Counted from the first letter of the stretch, positions 16,325 through 25,623 are shown. The stretch is DNA of 57,048 nucleotides from Desulfuromonas sp. (GCA_002868905.1 PKUA01000067.1:1-57048), one strand, 5' to 3'. Made by a program: numbers and translations. The notes: generated from the sequence alone by a model not told the origin.

Positions 16325-16864
16325 ATGCAGAAAACAGTTTTTCTGGTGGTGTTAATCGTTGTTGTGTTCGGCCTTGCTCTGCTGATGAAGGGGAAGGGGG
16401 GCGAGACACCAAGCGGGCCGAAGGGGGCCGACCTGGTCGGCATGACCGCGCCCGATTTTGTCTTGCAGAGCAACCAGGGGGGAGAGATCCGTCTTTCGGA
16501 TCTTCAGGGTAAGGTGGTGATGCTCAACCTCTGGGCGACCTGGTGTCCCCCCTGTCGGGCGGAAATGCCCTCCATGGAGACGCTCTACCGGCAGATGAAG
16601 GACCAGGACTTTGCCATGCTGGCTGTCAATATCGAAGAGAACGGGCCTGACGTAGTGCCCGGGTTCCTGGAACAGAATCCGCACAGTTTTCCGGTCCTGT
16701 TCGATACGGAGAAAAAGGTCCAGAATCTTTATGGCGTAGATAAGTTCCCCGAAACATTTGTAATCGGGAAAAATGGCAAGGTTCTGGACCATATTATCGG
16801 TGCTCGCGAGTGGAGTCATCCAGACATGGTAAACTATTTCAAAGAGCTGACCCGGGAGAAATAA
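16325..16864 (+). CDS. membrane-anchored TlpA/ResA-like thiol-disulfide oxidoreductase
   Basis: 179 residues. One N-terminal membrane anchor (about 4-22), then a periplasmic thioredoxin fold of the AhpC/TSA-Redoxin type: GMTAPDFVLQSNQGGEIRLSD, active site WATWCPPCR, and the cis-Pro loop KFPETFVIGKNGK. The CPPC motif and the adjacent ccdA (four bases downstream) indicate a reductase that receives electrons from CcdA and reduces apocytochrome c haem-binding cysteines or other periplasmic disulfides. Confidence 0.92.
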   Translation: MQKTVFLVVLIVVVFGLALLMKGKGGETPSGPKGADLVGMTAPDFVLQSNQGGEIRLSDLQGKVVMLNLWATWCPPCRAEMPSMETLYRQMKDQDFAMLAVNIEENGPDVVPGFLEQNPHSFPVLFDTEKKVQNLYGVDKFPETFVIGKNGKVLDHIIGAREWSHPDMVNYFKELTREK

Positions 16865-16867
16865 TCA

Positions 16868-17617
16868 ATGCCGCAAGGGAATGACGTCACCATCTGGATT
16901 GCTTTTTCAGCAGGGATCCTGTCGTTTCTCTCTCCGTGCGTCTTGCCGCTGATCCCGTCCTATATCACCTATATCACCGGTCTCTCGTTCGGCCAGGTCA
17001 AGGAGAGTCACCCCGGCGCCAAGGTCCGGTTCACGGTTCTGCTCCATTCGCTGACCTTTATCCTTGGTTTTTCGGTTGTTTTCATCTCCCTTGGCGCTTT
17101 GGCCGGTCTCGCTTCTTCCGCATTCCAAAGTCATCTGCGTGAGGGTTTGATCTGGATTCAGCGTGTCGGGGGAGTTCTGGTTTTTCTCTTCGGTGTCCAC
17201 CTGACCGGATTGTTTCACTTCGGCGTTCTCCTCGGGGAGAAGCGGGTTCACCTGCAACGCAAACCGGGGGGCTTTGTCGGAACCTTCCTGGTCGGCATCG
17301 CTTTTGCTGCTGGTTGGACCCCCTGCATCGGCCCGATTCTCGGCACCATTCTCGCCATGACGGCCGGTACGTCCAGCAGTGTTGGCCACGGGGTCTTTCT
17401 GCTTGCCGTTTATTCGGCCGGCCTCGGTGTGCCGTTTCTGCTCTCCGGGTTGCTCTTCCATTCCTTCCTCTCGGCTTTTAATCGGTTCCGAAAGCATATT
17501 CGGCTGATCGAAATCGGAACCGGCGCCCTGTTGATGGTGGTCGGTGTCCTGCTGTTTTTCGATATGTTCAGCCGACTCTCCGGATATCTCTATCGTTATC
17601 TCCCGATGACCGGTTGA
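16868..17617 (+). CDS. ccdA: cytochrome c biogenesis / thiol transporter CcdA (DsbD transmembrane domain)
   Basis: 249 residues with six to seven membrane helices. The paired redox cysteines are in FLSPCVLPLIPSY (C24) and AAGWTPCIGPILGTI. It moves reducing equivalents from cytosolic thioredoxin across the inner membrane to periplasmic thioredoxin-like proteins, here most likely the upstream CPPC protein. ATG 16868 is four bases after the preceding stop; the frame opens with GNDVTIWIAFSAGILSF, as in other CcdA proteins. A bidirectional terminator follows. Confidence 0.93.
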   Translation: MPQGNDVTIWIAFSAGILSFLSPCVLPLIPSYITYITGLSFGQVKESHPGAKVRFTVLLHSLTFILGFSVVFISLGALAGLASSAFQSHLREGLIWIQRVGGVLVFLFGVHLTGLFHFGVLLGEKRVHLQRKPGGFVGTFLVGIAFAAGWTPCIGPILGTILAMTAGTSSSVGHGVFLLAVYSAGLGVPFLLSGLLFHSFLSAFNRFRKHIRLIEIGTGALLMVVGVLLFFDMFSRLSGYLYRYLPMTG

Positions 17618-17643
17618 ACAGCCCTGCATACCGAAAGAAATAA

Positions 17644-17677
17644 AACAGCCCCCACACCAGTCGGTGTGGGGGCTGTT
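17644..17677. terminator. bidirectional Rho-independent terminator
   Basis: A perfect 15-bp stem AACAGCCCCCACACC with a four-base loop and its complement lies between convergent ccdA (+) and uraA (-). On the minus strand it is followed by TTTTATTT; the plus-strand tail is less T-rich. Confidence 0.9.
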
Positions 17678-17704
17678 ATTGTGACAGCTTTATCCTGACA
17701 GTTC

Positions 17705-18952
17705 TCAGGGTTGTTTCCCGTTCTCCTTTTGGTGTGGCAATACCAGATTAAGAATCACTCCAGTGACACCGGCCAGTCCGATACCGCCGAGGGTGACCGG
17801 GCCTAATGTGATGGTCAGGCCGCCGATGCCGAAGACCAGGATAATGGCGATGATGATCATGCTGCGTGCCTGAAGAAGGTCGTCACCGGCCTTGACCAGT
17901 GTGTTGAGTCCGACGACCGTAATCGCTCCGAACAGCAGGACAAGAATTCCACCCATAACGGGAGTCGGGATGGTGGCAAGAAGAGCGCCGAGTTTGCCGA
18001 CAAACGCCAAAAGAACGGCGGTGATGGCAGCCCAGGTCATGATCGCGGGGTTGAAGGAGCGGGTCAACGCAACAGCGCCGCTCACTTCCGAATAAGTCGT
18101 GTTCTGCGGACCGCCAAGGAAGGCGGCCAGGGATGTTGCCAGCCCGTCTCCGAGCAGGGTTCTATGAATTCCGGGGTCCTTGATGTAATTCTTTCCCGTG
18201 ATCGAACTGACGGCCAGGACGTCGCCGAAATGCTCGATGGCCGGGGCCAGAGCCACCGGCAGCATGTAAATGACTGCCTCCCAGTGCCACTGCGGCAGGG
18301 TGAAGTTGGGTAGCGCGAACCAGGGTGCGGCCGCCACGGATTCAAAACTGACCAGCCCCATCAGCAGTGAGACGGCATACCCGACGCCGAGACCGGTCAG
18401 GATCGGGATCAGTTTCAGCATTCCCCTGCCGAACAGTGAGGCGACGACCGTCGCCCCCAGAGAGATCCCGGCTAACAGCATCGCGGTTTGTTGCGGTATC
18501 AGTTCAGCTGCACCGTCCCCGGTTTTTCCCGTCGCGAGGTTGACGGCGACCGGTGCCAGGATCAACCCGATGGTCATGATCACCGGACCAGTGACCAGCG
18601 GAGGAAAAATGCGGACGATAACGTGGCTCCCGCGGAACCTGACCACCAGGCTGATGATGATGTAGAAGACTCCGGCCGCGGCGAGGCCGCAGAGGGTGGC
18701 TGGGATACCCCAGGATTGCACCGCGTAAATAATCGGGGCGATAAAAGCGAAGGATGAGGCGAGGAACACCGGAACCTTGCCCCCGGTGACGAGCTGGAAA
18801 AGCAGGGTGCCCGCCCCGGCGGTGAAGAGCGCGACGTTCGGATCGAGGCCGGTCAGCAGGGGAACCAGGACCAGGGCGCCAAATGCGACGAACAGCATCT
18901 GGGCCCCGAGCAGGGAGTCTTTCAGACGGAAATTATAATCGGCCGGGTTCAT
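17705..18952 (-). CDS. uraA: uracil permease, NCS2 family
   Basis: 415 residues, about 14 membrane helices. NTTYSEVSGAVALTR is the family signature in the region of helix 10, and PAIEHFGDVLAVSSITGKN carries the substrate-binding Glu of UraA-like carriers. Imports uracil with protons. It lies 36 bases downstream of upp on the same strand, the common upp-uraA salvage pair. ATG 18952 opens directly into NFRLKDSLLGAQM. Confidence 0.93.
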   Translation of the reverse strand: MNPADYNFRLKDSLLGAQMLFVAFGALVLVPLLTGLDPNVALFTAGAGTLLFQLVTGGKVPVFLASSFAFIAPIIYAVQSWGIPATLCGLAAAGVFYIIISLVVRFRGSHVIVRIFPPLVTGPVIMTIGLILAPVAVNLATGKTGDGAAELIPQQTAMLLAGISLGATVVASLFGRGMLKLIPILTGLGVGYAVSLLMGLVSFESVAAAPWFALPNFTLPQWHWEAVIYMLPVALAPAIEHFGDVLAVSSITGKNYIKDPGIHRTLLGDGLATSLAAFLGGPQNTTYSEVSGAVALTRSFNPAIMTWAAITAVLLAFVGKLGALLATIPTPVMGGILVLLFGAITVVGLNTLVKAGDDLLQARSMIIIAIILVFGIGGLTITLGPVTLGGIGLAGVTGVILNLVLPHQKENGKQP

Positions 18953-18988
18953 TATGTTTCCTTTCGGTGCTGAAGAGAAATGAGGGTG

Positions 18989-19615
18989 TTACTTGGTGCC
19001 GAAAATTTTATCGCCCGCATCACCGAGGCCCGGGAGGATGTAGCCGATCTCGTTGAGGCGTTCGTCAATCGCAGCGGTGAAGATGTCGACATCCGGGTGT
19101 TCCTGCTGCAGGCGTTTGATCCCTTCAGGAGCAGCCACCAGGAAGAGACCCTTGATGTCCTTGCACCCAGCCTTTTTGAGCATACGGATACATTCAACGG
19201 TGCTGCCGCCGGTGGCCAGCATCGGATCGAGAATCAGCGCCGTACGGTCGGCGATGTTGTTGGTGAACTTCTCGAAATAGCCGACAGGTTCCAGCGTCTC
19301 CTCATCCCGGTAGAGTCCGACCACGCTGACCTTGGCACTCGGGATCAGGTCGAGGACACCCGACATCATGCCGAGCCCGGCTCGCAGGATGGGAACAACG
19401 GTGACTTTTTTCCCCTTGATCTGTCGAATTGAAACCGGTCCTGCCCATCCTTCAATGGTCTGGGTTTCAGTCTCCATCTGCTTGGTTGCTTCGTAGGTCA
19501 GCAGGCGGGCGACTTCTGATGCCAGGTCGCGAAAATCCTTGGTGCTGATATCTTTTGCCCGCATCAGGCCGATTTTGTGCTGTACCAGGGGGTGTGTCAC
19601 TTCGGTGATGGCCAC
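18989..19615 (-). CDS. upp: uracil phosphoribosyltransferase
   Basis: 208 residues, the standard length, from GTG 19615 ([19 protein letters not shown]), which has GAGGAG nine bases upstream. The in-frame upstream extension to 19711 is not conserved-looking. Motifs: PILRAGLGM, the PRPP-binding [12 protein letters not shown] and the C-terminal [16 protein letters not shown] uracil loop. Converts uracil plus PRPP to UMP, trapping uracil brought in by UraA. Confidence 0.95.
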   Translation of the reverse strand: MAITEVTHPLVQHKIGLMRAKDISTKDFRDLASEVARLLTYEATKQMETETQTIEGWAGPVSIRQIKGKKVTVVPILRAGLGMMSGVLDLIPSAKVSVVGLYRDEETLEPVGYFEKFTNNIADRTALILDPMLATGGSTVECIRMLKKAGCKDIKGLFLVAAPEGIKRLQQEHPDVDIFTAAIDERLNEIGYILPGLGDAGDKIFGTK

Positions 19616-19731
19616 AGATCGTCTCCTCGGTCGTGTTGAGCCTGTTTGGTTGTTGAACGCCAAAATGACGCATTCGAACTTGTGGGTTTGCCAGATATCT
19701 CCTGTTGACAAACATTAGGAATTGCGTTCAG

Positions 19732-19760
19732 AAGATAGCTTTTACCGGGGTTCGGGTCAA
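19732..19760 (-). promoter_or_regulatory. promoter of upp-uraA
   Basis: Minus strand TTGACC (19755-19760), 17-base spacer, TATCTT (19732-19737). The leader of about 110 bases before GTG 19615 starts with GAACGC, which can pair with a later GCGTTC; no known riboswitch was recognised. The rest of 19616-19917 is promoter DNA for the two divergent operons. Confidence 0.6.
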
Positions 19761-19860
19761 GGCGTGTCGAACAAATATTCCAGTAGCCCAAATAGGTTCG
19801 GGGGCCCAAGGTTGGTTTTTGAATTTACGGTGTGATTCACCACTCCCCGTGAATTGACGC

Positions 19861-19904
19861 TTGACAGGAGGCTGAGACTAAATTAACTTGACATTCGTTT
19901 TCAA
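19861..19904 (+). promoter_or_regulatory. promoter with candidate Fur box for the iron operon
   Basis: TTGACA (19861-19866), 17 bases, then TAACTT (19884-19889). Overlapping its downstream end is TTGACATTCGTTTTCAA (19888-19904), an imperfect 7-1-7 inverted repeat resembling a Fur box (5 of 7 in each arm against TGATAAT/ATTATCA). The placement would let Fur block transcription of its own operon. Confidence 0.5.
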
Positions 19905-19917
19905 AAAGGGGTGCCGT

Positions 19918-20349
19918 ATGCAAGAGACCAAGCAGGTGTTTCGGGAGTTTTTGCTGACCAAAGGGTTAAAGTCGACCCGGCAGAGAGAGATCATCCTCGA
20001 TGCCTTTCTGCGCAGCAAAACCCATCCTTCCATTGAGGACCTTTACCTCAAACTTCGCAAAAAACATCCGAATATCGGCTACGCCACGGTCTATCGTACG
20101 CTCAAGCTGTTCGCCGAATGCGGCATTGCGGCCGAGAGGAATTTCGGAGATGGTCAGCGTCGCTATGAATCAACCAATTCCGTCGAACATCACGATCACC
20201 TGATTTGTACCGGATGCGGGCGAATTATCGAATTCGAAAATCTTGGAATCGAGCGTTTGCAGGAGGACGTCGCCCGCGAGCACGGATTCCGGATCGAGAA
20301 CCATCGTCTTGAGATCTTCGGGACCTGCCCTGAGTGTGCCGGGTCGTAA
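19918..20349 (+). CDS. fur: ferric uptake regulator Fur
   Basis: 143 residues from ATG 19918 (AGGGG upstream). Winged helix about 10-80 (KGLKSTRQREIILDAF, then GYATVYRTLKLF), then the metal/dimerisation domain with EHHDHLICTGCG and a C-terminal CPEC pair. These are the regulatory-site histidines and structural-zinc cysteines of Fur. It represses iron-uptake genes when Fe(II) is bound. It is first in an operon with feoB, and a Fur-box-like repeat lies at its promoter. Confidence 0.93.
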   Translation: MQETKQVFREFLLTKGLKSTRQREIILDAFLRSKTHPSIEDLYLKLRKKHPNIGYATVYRTLKLFAECGIAAERNFGDGQRRYESTNSVEHHDHLICTGCGRIIEFENLGIERLQEDVAREHGFRIENHRLEIFGTCPECAGS

Positions 20350-20441
20350 GATCTGCAGCCAAAATACCTTTCCAATAACAACGACTATCAAAACACCTGG
20401 CCGGTATTCACCTATCCAGGTCCTGACCAGGTTTGCGGTGT

Positions 20442-22418
20442 ATGAGCGATAAAGAACAGACTATAACGGCGATCGATGGAAAGCCACGGACCATTTTGCT
20501 TGTCGGCAATCCGAATGTCGGCAAAAGCGTCCTGTTCAATGCCCTGACCGGAGCCTATACTACCGTCTCGAATTATCCCGGGACGTCGGTCGAGGTTTCC
20601 CGCGGCGATTGCGAGATTCACGGCGTACGATACCAGGTGCTCGACACCCCGGGCATGTATTCCCTTCTTCCCATAACGGAGGAGGAGCGTGTCGGCCGTG
20701 AAATCCTGTTGCGCGAGCGACCGGATGTGGTCCTGCATGTCATCGATGCCCGCAATATCGAGCGGATGCTGCCGATGACCTTGCAGCTTATCGAAGCGGG
20801 TCTGCCGACCATCCTGGTGGTCAACATCCTTGACGAAGCCGAACGTCGCGGCATGTTCTTCGACATCCCCCTTCTGGAAGAGAAACTCGGCATTCCCGTG
20901 GTCGGGGCGGCGGTGCGCCGTCGGCGCGGCCTCAAGGAAATTCGCGCGGCCATCGTCGGATTCGATACGACCCTGCGCGCCTCTTTCGGTTATGCGAGTG
21001 ATCTCGAACGTGACGTCCAGCGTTTAACAGCACTGATGACGGCCGATTACACCATCGATGCGCGTTCCTTAGCCTTGTTGCTGATGCAGAAAGACGAGGA
21101 GCTGCTGGCCCTGGTCAAGGATAAGGAGGAGGACAATTTCCCGGCCATCGAAGCGGCTCTGCGCGAAATTACCTTTGAACGCCGGGTCGACCTGAACTTG
21201 CGCATCAGCCTGGAGCGCAAAAGGGTTTGCAAAGGTTTGCTCGAAGGGATCGTTCGTCAGGAGGAGAGAAAGGGCCGTCCCCTGGCCGAACATCTCTCCG
21301 ACTTGACTATGAACCCCTGGACCGGGATACCGTTGTTGTTGTTGATCCTCTACTTCGGTCTGTATCAATTCGTTGGCGGTTTCGGTGCCGGGACCGTGGT
21401 CGATTTTCTCGAAGGGGGCCTGTTTGAAGAGATCCTCAACCCGTGGGTGATCGATTTTTGCCAGCGGGTCATTCCGTGGTATTGGCTTAAAGAACTCCTC
21501 GTTGGTGAGTACGGCATCTTCACTCTGGGGATTCGGTACGCAATTGCCATCGTTCTGCCAATCGTCGGGACATTTTTCGTCGCTTTTTCCCTGATCGAGG
21601 ATTCCGGTTACTTTCCGCGTCTGGCGATGCTGGTCGATCGTGTGTTCAAGTTGATCGGCCTGAACGGCCGGGCCGTGATACCGATTGTTCTCGGGTTTGG
21701 CTGCGACACCATGGCGACCATCGTGACCCGAACCCTGGAAACGGCCCGGGAGAGGGTGATCGCCACGCTGCTGCTCGCTCTGGCCATCCCCTGCAGTGCC
21801 CAGCTCGGTGTCATCCTCGGCCTGCTTTCGGCTGTTCCGGGCGCCCTGCTCGTCTGGACCGGCTGCCTGATCGGCATTTTCCTGTTCATCGGCCTGTTGT
21901 CGGCGCAGCTGATGCCGGGGGAACGACCGATGTTCTACATGGAGATTCCCCCTCTGCGCATGCCCCAGCCGCGCAACGTGTTGGTCAAGACTCTCACCCG
22001 GATGCAGTGGTATTTCCTGGAAATCTTCCCGCTGTTCATCATTGCCTCCGTTCTGCTGTGGGCCGGTAAATTGACCGGCGCCCTGAACTGGCTGGTCAAT
22101 GCCCTGGAGCCGGTCATGAGGCTGCTCGGTTTGCCAAGCGAAACGGCCGCCGCATTCATTTTCGGGTTTTTCCGTCGTGATTTCGGGGCGGCCGGGTTGT
22201 ATGACCTGCAGACCAGCGGCCTGCTCAGCCCGGTTCAACTGACCGTGGCAGCGGTTACCCTGACCCTGTTCGTGCCCTGCGTCGCTCAGTTCCTGGTGAT
22301 GCAGCGGGAGCGGGGCTGGAAGGTTTCCACCGGTATCCTGGTATCGGTGACAACCCTCGCTTTTGCAGTCGGTTGGGCCTTGAACCGTCTGTTGCTGGCG
22401 ACTGGTATGCTGCAATGA
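20442..22418 (+). CDS. feoB: ferrous iron transport protein B
   Basis: 658 residues. G domain: G1 GNPNVGKS (22-29), G2-region NYPGTSVE, G3 DTPG (68-71), G4 NILD (128-131). A helical GDI-like domain follows to about 275, then the membrane part with two Gate motifs (GCDTMATIVTRTLET; GFFRRDFGAAGLYDL) and eight or more helices. Imports Fe(II), a central need of a metal-reducing or anaerobic lifestyle. ATG 20442 is preferred over the TTG at 20433. FeoA is not a separate gene here; a FeoA domain appears in the DtxR fusion two genes on. Confidence 0.95.
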   Translation: MSDKEQTITAIDGKPRTILLVGNPNVGKSVLFNALTGAYTTVSNYPGTSVEVSRGDCEIHGVRYQVLDTPGMYSLLPITEEERVGREILLRERPDVVLHVIDARNIERMLPMTLQLIEAGLPTILVVNILDEAERRGMFFDIPLLEEKLGIPVVGAAVRRRRGLKEIRAAIVGFDTTLRASFGYASDLERDVQRLTALMTADYTIDARSLALLLMQKDEELLALVKDKEEDNFPAIEAALREITFERRVDLNLRISLERKRVCKGLLEGIVRQEERKGRPLAEHLSDLTMNPWTGIPLLLLILYFGLYQFVGGFGAGTVVDFLEGGLFEEILNPWVIDFCQRVIPWYWLKELLVGEYGIFTLGIRYAIAIVLPIVGTFFVAFSLIEDSGYFPRLAMLVDRVFKLIGLNGRAVIPIVLGFGCDTMATIVTRTLETARERVIATLLLALAIPCSAQLGVILGLLSAVPGALLVWTGCLIGIFLFIGLLSAQLMPGERPMFYMEIPPLRMPQPRNVLVKTLTRMQWYFLEIFPLFIIASVLLWAGKLTGALNWLVNALEPVMRLLGLPSETAAAFIFGFFRRDFGAAGLYDLQTSGLLSPVQLTVAAVTLTLFVPCVAQFLVMQRERGWKVSTGILVSVTTLAFAVGWALNRLLLATGMLQ

Positions 22419-22603
22419 AATGCGCGTTCTGCCAGAAGGACATCCCGGAGGAAGTGCCGGAGAAAAGCTGCGGACAGTGCGTCGGGGGATGTCGCAAGGT
22501 ACACTGTCCTTATTGCGGTTATGCCAACCCGTTGCCATCAGGCTGGTTGGAGCGGATGTTCGGCAGGAATGATGATAATCAGACAGACGGTAATAACGAA
22601 TGA
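22415..22603 (+). CDS. small Cys-rich zinc-ribbon-like protein of the feo operon
   Basis: 62 residues from ATG 22415, which overlaps the feoB stop (ATGA). Cysteines are arranged as CAFC at 3-6, then CGQC, a lone GGC, and CPYCGY, consistent with one or two metal sites of rubredoxin/zinc-ribbon type. The tail from about 45 is polar (DDNQTDGNNE). No named family is recognised. Its tight coupling to feoB suggests a helper or iron-binding role comparable in position to FeoC, which is inference. Confidence 0.8.
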   Translation: MKCAFCQKDIPEEVPEKSCGQCVGGCRKVHCPYCGYANPLPSGWLERMFGRNDDNQTDGNNE

Positions 22604-22658
22604 CGACAGGGTTAAGTTTTTCAGATTGCAGATGTCGTTCTCTTAGGGAGTCGGACTG

Positions 22659-23309
22659 ATGAAAGTATCTCATAAAGCCGAGGAAATTCTGGAACGGTTG
22701 TGGATCATCACCGAGGAGGGGGGGGACAATGCGGCTCATCTCGAGGCATTGTCGACCACTCTTGATGCCGAAGAACTGCTTGAGCTGCAACAGATGACCT
22801 ACATCGAGGTCAAGGGGGAGCGGGTTTATTTGCGACCTGAAGGGCGCGAGGAAGCGCGGATGACGGTGCGACGGCATCGTCTGGCCGAAAGGTTGCTGAT
22901 GGACGTCCTCGATTACAAGGGGAGCGGGGGCAACGAGCGAGCCTGTGAATTTGAGCATCTGCTGCATCATGGTGTCGACACCAAGCTCTGTACCCTGTTG
23001 AATCACCCGACAACCTGTCCGCACGGTAAGCCGATTCCTCCCGGAACCTGCTGCGAAGAAGCGCGCGCCACCGGGGAAACAGGGGTTGTCGCCCTGACAG
23101 AACTTAAACCGGGGGAAACGGGGGAGATCGCCTATCTCGCTACCGGCAATGAGAAAAAATTGCAGAAATTGATGGGGATGGGGGTACTTCCCGGGTCTGA
23201 ATTGGTACTCACCAGGCGTTTCCCTTCTTATATTTTTAAAGTTGGCCATTCCGAATTCGCGGTTGACGAGGATCTGGCAAAGGAGATTTTCGTTCGCCGT
23301 TCAACGTGA
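22659..23309 (+). CDS. DtxR-family metal-dependent regulator fused to a FeoA domain
   Basis: 216 residues. The N-terminal winged helix (about 1-70) is divergent. A metal-binding/dimerisation segment follows with VRRHRLAERLLMDVL, ACEFEHLLHHGVDTKLC and HPTTCPHGKPIPPG, the DtxR/IdeR signature with extra cysteines. The C-terminal FeoA/SH3 domain (about 140-214) has GETGEIAYLATGNEKKLQKL and GMGVLPGSEL. Likely binds Fe(II) or Mn(II) and regulates iron uptake; the FeoA domain may also contact FeoB. ATG 22659 follows AGGGAGT. Last gene of the iron operon, 55 bases after the zinc-ribbon gene. Confidence 0.9.
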   Translation: MKVSHKAEEILERLWIITEEGGDNAAHLEALSTTLDAEELLELQQMTYIEVKGERVYLRPEGREEARMTVRRHRLAERLLMDVLDYKGSGGNERACEFEHLLHHGVDTKLCTLLNHPTTCPHGKPIPPGTCCEEARATGETGVVALTELKPGETGEIAYLATGNEKKLQKLMGMGVLPGSELVLTRRFPSYIFKVGHSEFAVDEDLAKEIFVRRST

Positions 23310-23433
23310 TCGGGTTTGCGGTGTGGTCTTGCTGCGACCATCGTTGTCTCCCTTCCTTTTGGTGGGCCCGCTATTCACCACGATGATGATATGATATAAC
23401 CCTGAATCGATTGTGTGAGGGGATTGGTCTCAG

Positions 23434-25482
23434 GTGTTGGCATTGAGATGTTTTGGCATTGAATTGATTCGGTTTCTTGGCAGGATGACCCTATGCTTGT
23501 TGCTGGCGGCGAGCTGGGGTGAGGGTATCGGTTGGTCCGCTTCCGAAATTTCATCAGCTGTTAACAGTGATGCAGCGCCCTTGCTGCTGCGGGTTGAACT
23601 CCCGGACAAGCCAATCCGGAGCACATCCTGGACCTTGGTGGGGGTGTGTGCCGTTGACGCTGATATTTCCGTCCGGTTGCCGGCTCGAAACCAGGAAGTT
23701 CCGATTGAGCGAAGAGGTGAGAAATGGTTAGCTTACCTTGAGGACCTGCCCGAGGGGGAAACCAAGATTGAAATCACGCTCGTCTCTGCCGGTGGACGCA
23801 GTAAAGAATTGCAGGTGAGCCTGGAAGTCGATCGCGACCCGCCAACCATTACCATTACATCCCCGGAATCGCAGATTCATTATCCTGATATCCCACCGCT
23901 CGAGTTCTCCACGGAGGCTGAGACGGTACATTTTATCCTGGATGACAGACCCGTATCTGATATGGAAACAACATGGGCAAGTCTTCCTGACGGCGAGCAC
24001 CGTCTGGTTGTCGCCGCACTGGATGCTGCCGGGAACCTGGCTCGCGAAGAAGTTTCCTTTACCCTGGATCGAACGCCACCTGCCCTGTTTGCCGCCGTTG
24101 TTCCACCGGTCGTCAATCGCTCGATTCTGGTCATTTCCGGTTTGCGCGAGCCGGAAACGATGATCACCGTGCAGGCCCCCTCAGCTGTAACCGTCAGTGA
24201 GCCGACCTATCCTGGAAACGACGACTGGCAGTTTGCCTTGAGTGGTCTGACTGAGAGGGATTATCGGGTTACGGTCACCGGTACCGATCCTGCCGGTAAC
24301 ACATCTCACGAAACGATTGCTTTCAGTGTTGATATGACCCCGCCACCGTTGCTTGTGGTCTCGCCGGAGGATACTGCCTATAACGACCAGTTCGTCCCGT
24401 TTGCCGCCACCGGATTCGGGGCAAGGTCCCTGGTTTTGCTGAACGGGAAGAAAATTGATATTCAATCCCCCGGGCGTCTCGGGCCTCTTGTCGATGGGGA
24501 GCATGTCCTGCTGGTCCGTTCCCGTGACCAGGTCGGTAACGTTGCTACCGTACGACGGGTTTTTGTGGTTGATACCTCCCCCCCGCTCGCCAGGTTGCTG
24601 GAGCCGCGTGACGGAGACACGACAGACCTGACGCCGACAGTCCGGTTTCAGGCCGGGGAAGGGAGTGTCATGCTCTACCTGGACGGACGCCCGGTGTATG
24701 TCCCCTCCGGTGACCCCTTGCCGGCCCTGGAAGAAGGAGATCACCTGCTGCGGTTGCATGTTACCGACAGCGCCGGCAATCTGGGCAGTGATTGGGTCAG
24801 CTTTTATGCTAGTGGCGGTGCCCCCCGGGTCTCCATCCTCTCTCCACCCGATGGGGTTGTTTTTGACCAGACTCCTGAAGTTCGCTTTGATGTGGCCCGG
24901 GGAGAGGTTTCCGTCTTGCTCGATGAAAAACCACTCGACCTCGAATCGGGTGATTTCCTCCCCCCCCAGTCGATTGGTGTGCATCGTTTAAGGGTCTTTG
25001 CGGTTGACTCCGAGGGACGGGTTGGTTCAGCCGAGAGCCGGTTTGAGGTTCAAGACCGTCGACTCAAGGCGCCAGGTCATTTGTTGAGCCGGCCGTTGGC
25101 TCGTTATCGGGAGTTTTCGGTGAACATGACGCCGACCCGTTTCGAACCGGCCGGGGCAGTTGATGTCCGATTATTCGTCCGCGGCTTGCAACAATTCGGT
25201 GAGATGGTTTATCTCGAGCAGTGGTCGGATTTGAACCATAACGGGCAGGTTGACATGGGGGAGCCGCTTCTGCGCCAGATGCGCTTGCAGGACGGTGTTT
25301 CCTCCAAGGGAGGACGGGTCCCGGCCGACGAAGATGGTGAAGAGGATGGGACGATCAGTTCGCGCCTTTTTTTCTCCGATGATCACGGCTCTCTCTGGCA
25401 GCCGGGACATTATGTCCTCTTGGTGATGAGTGAGTTTGATATCGAGGAGATCCCTTTTCAAATTATGAATCCTGGACCCTGA
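23434..25482 (+). CDS. secreted protein with tandem Ig-like (Bap/cadherin-type) domains
   Basis: 682 residues from GTG 23434. The N-terminus has Arg residues then TLCLLLAASWGEGIGWSAS, a probable signal peptide; ATG 23485 is an alternative start. About six to seven beta-sandwich repeats follow, each marked by DxxxPP(T/A/L) at its start and a hydrophobic core then D(A/S)AGN(L/T/V) near its end (residues about 130, 210, 300, 390, 480). Near residue 598, DLNHNGQVDMGEP resembles a calcium-binding loop. Probably a surface or periplasmic adhesion/structural protein. It is flanked by iron and LPS genes without obvious coupling. Confidence 0.75.
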   Translation: MLALRCFGIELIRFLGRMTLCLLLAASWGEGIGWSASEISSAVNSDAAPLLLRVELPDKPIRSTSWTLVGVCAVDADISVRLPARNQEVPIERRGEKWLAYLEDLPEGETKIEITLVSAGGRSKELQVSLEVDRDPPTITITSPESQIHYPDIPPLEFSTEAETVHFILDDRPVSDMETTWASLPDGEHRLVVAALDAAGNLAREEVSFTLDRTPPALFAAVVPPVVNRSILVISGLREPETMITVQAPSAVTVSEPTYPGNDDWQFALSGLTERDYRVTVTGTDPAGNTSHETIAFSVDMTPPPLLVVSPEDTAYNDQFVPFAATGFGARSLVLLNGKKIDIQSPGRLGPLVDGEHVLLVRSRDQVGNVATVRRVFVVDTSPPLARLLEPRDGDTTDLTPTVRFQAGEGSVMLYLDGRPVYVPSGDPLPALEEGDHLLRLHVTDSAGNLGSDWVSFYASGGAPRVSILSPPDGVVFDQTPEVRFDVARGEVSVLLDEKPLDLESGDFLPPQSIGVHRLRVFAVDSEGRVGSAESRFEVQDRRLKAPGHLLSRPLARYREFSVNMTPTRFEPAGAVDVRLFVRGLQQFGEMVYLEQWSDLNHNGQVDMGEPLLRQMRLQDGVSSKGGRVPADEDGEEDGTISSRLFFSDDHGSLWQPGHYVLLVMSEFDIEEIPFQIMNPGP

Positions 25483-25549
25483 CCGAAAAGGGTTGTTGTT
25501 CTTCAAATTGAAAAGACCTGTTTTTGCGGACACGCTGGTCCGAATCAGG

Positions 25550-25578
25550 TTGACAGCCAAAGCCGAAATTTCTAACCT
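25550..25578 (+). promoter_or_regulatory. promoter before kdsB
   Basis: TTGACA (25550-25555), 17-base spacer, TAACCT (25573-25578), leaving a leader of about 40 bases to ATG 25624. Strong -35, weak -10. Confidence 0.45.
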
Positions 25579-25623
25579 GTTCAATTGTTGTGAAAACCTT
25601 CTTCAGGTGGTGTGATCTCTACC

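Noticed and set aside
21069-23249. 726-codon open frame on the minus strand across feoB and the DtxR-FeoA gene
   Set aside because: Covers three well-supported genes on the other strand; composition is typical of an antisense shadow.
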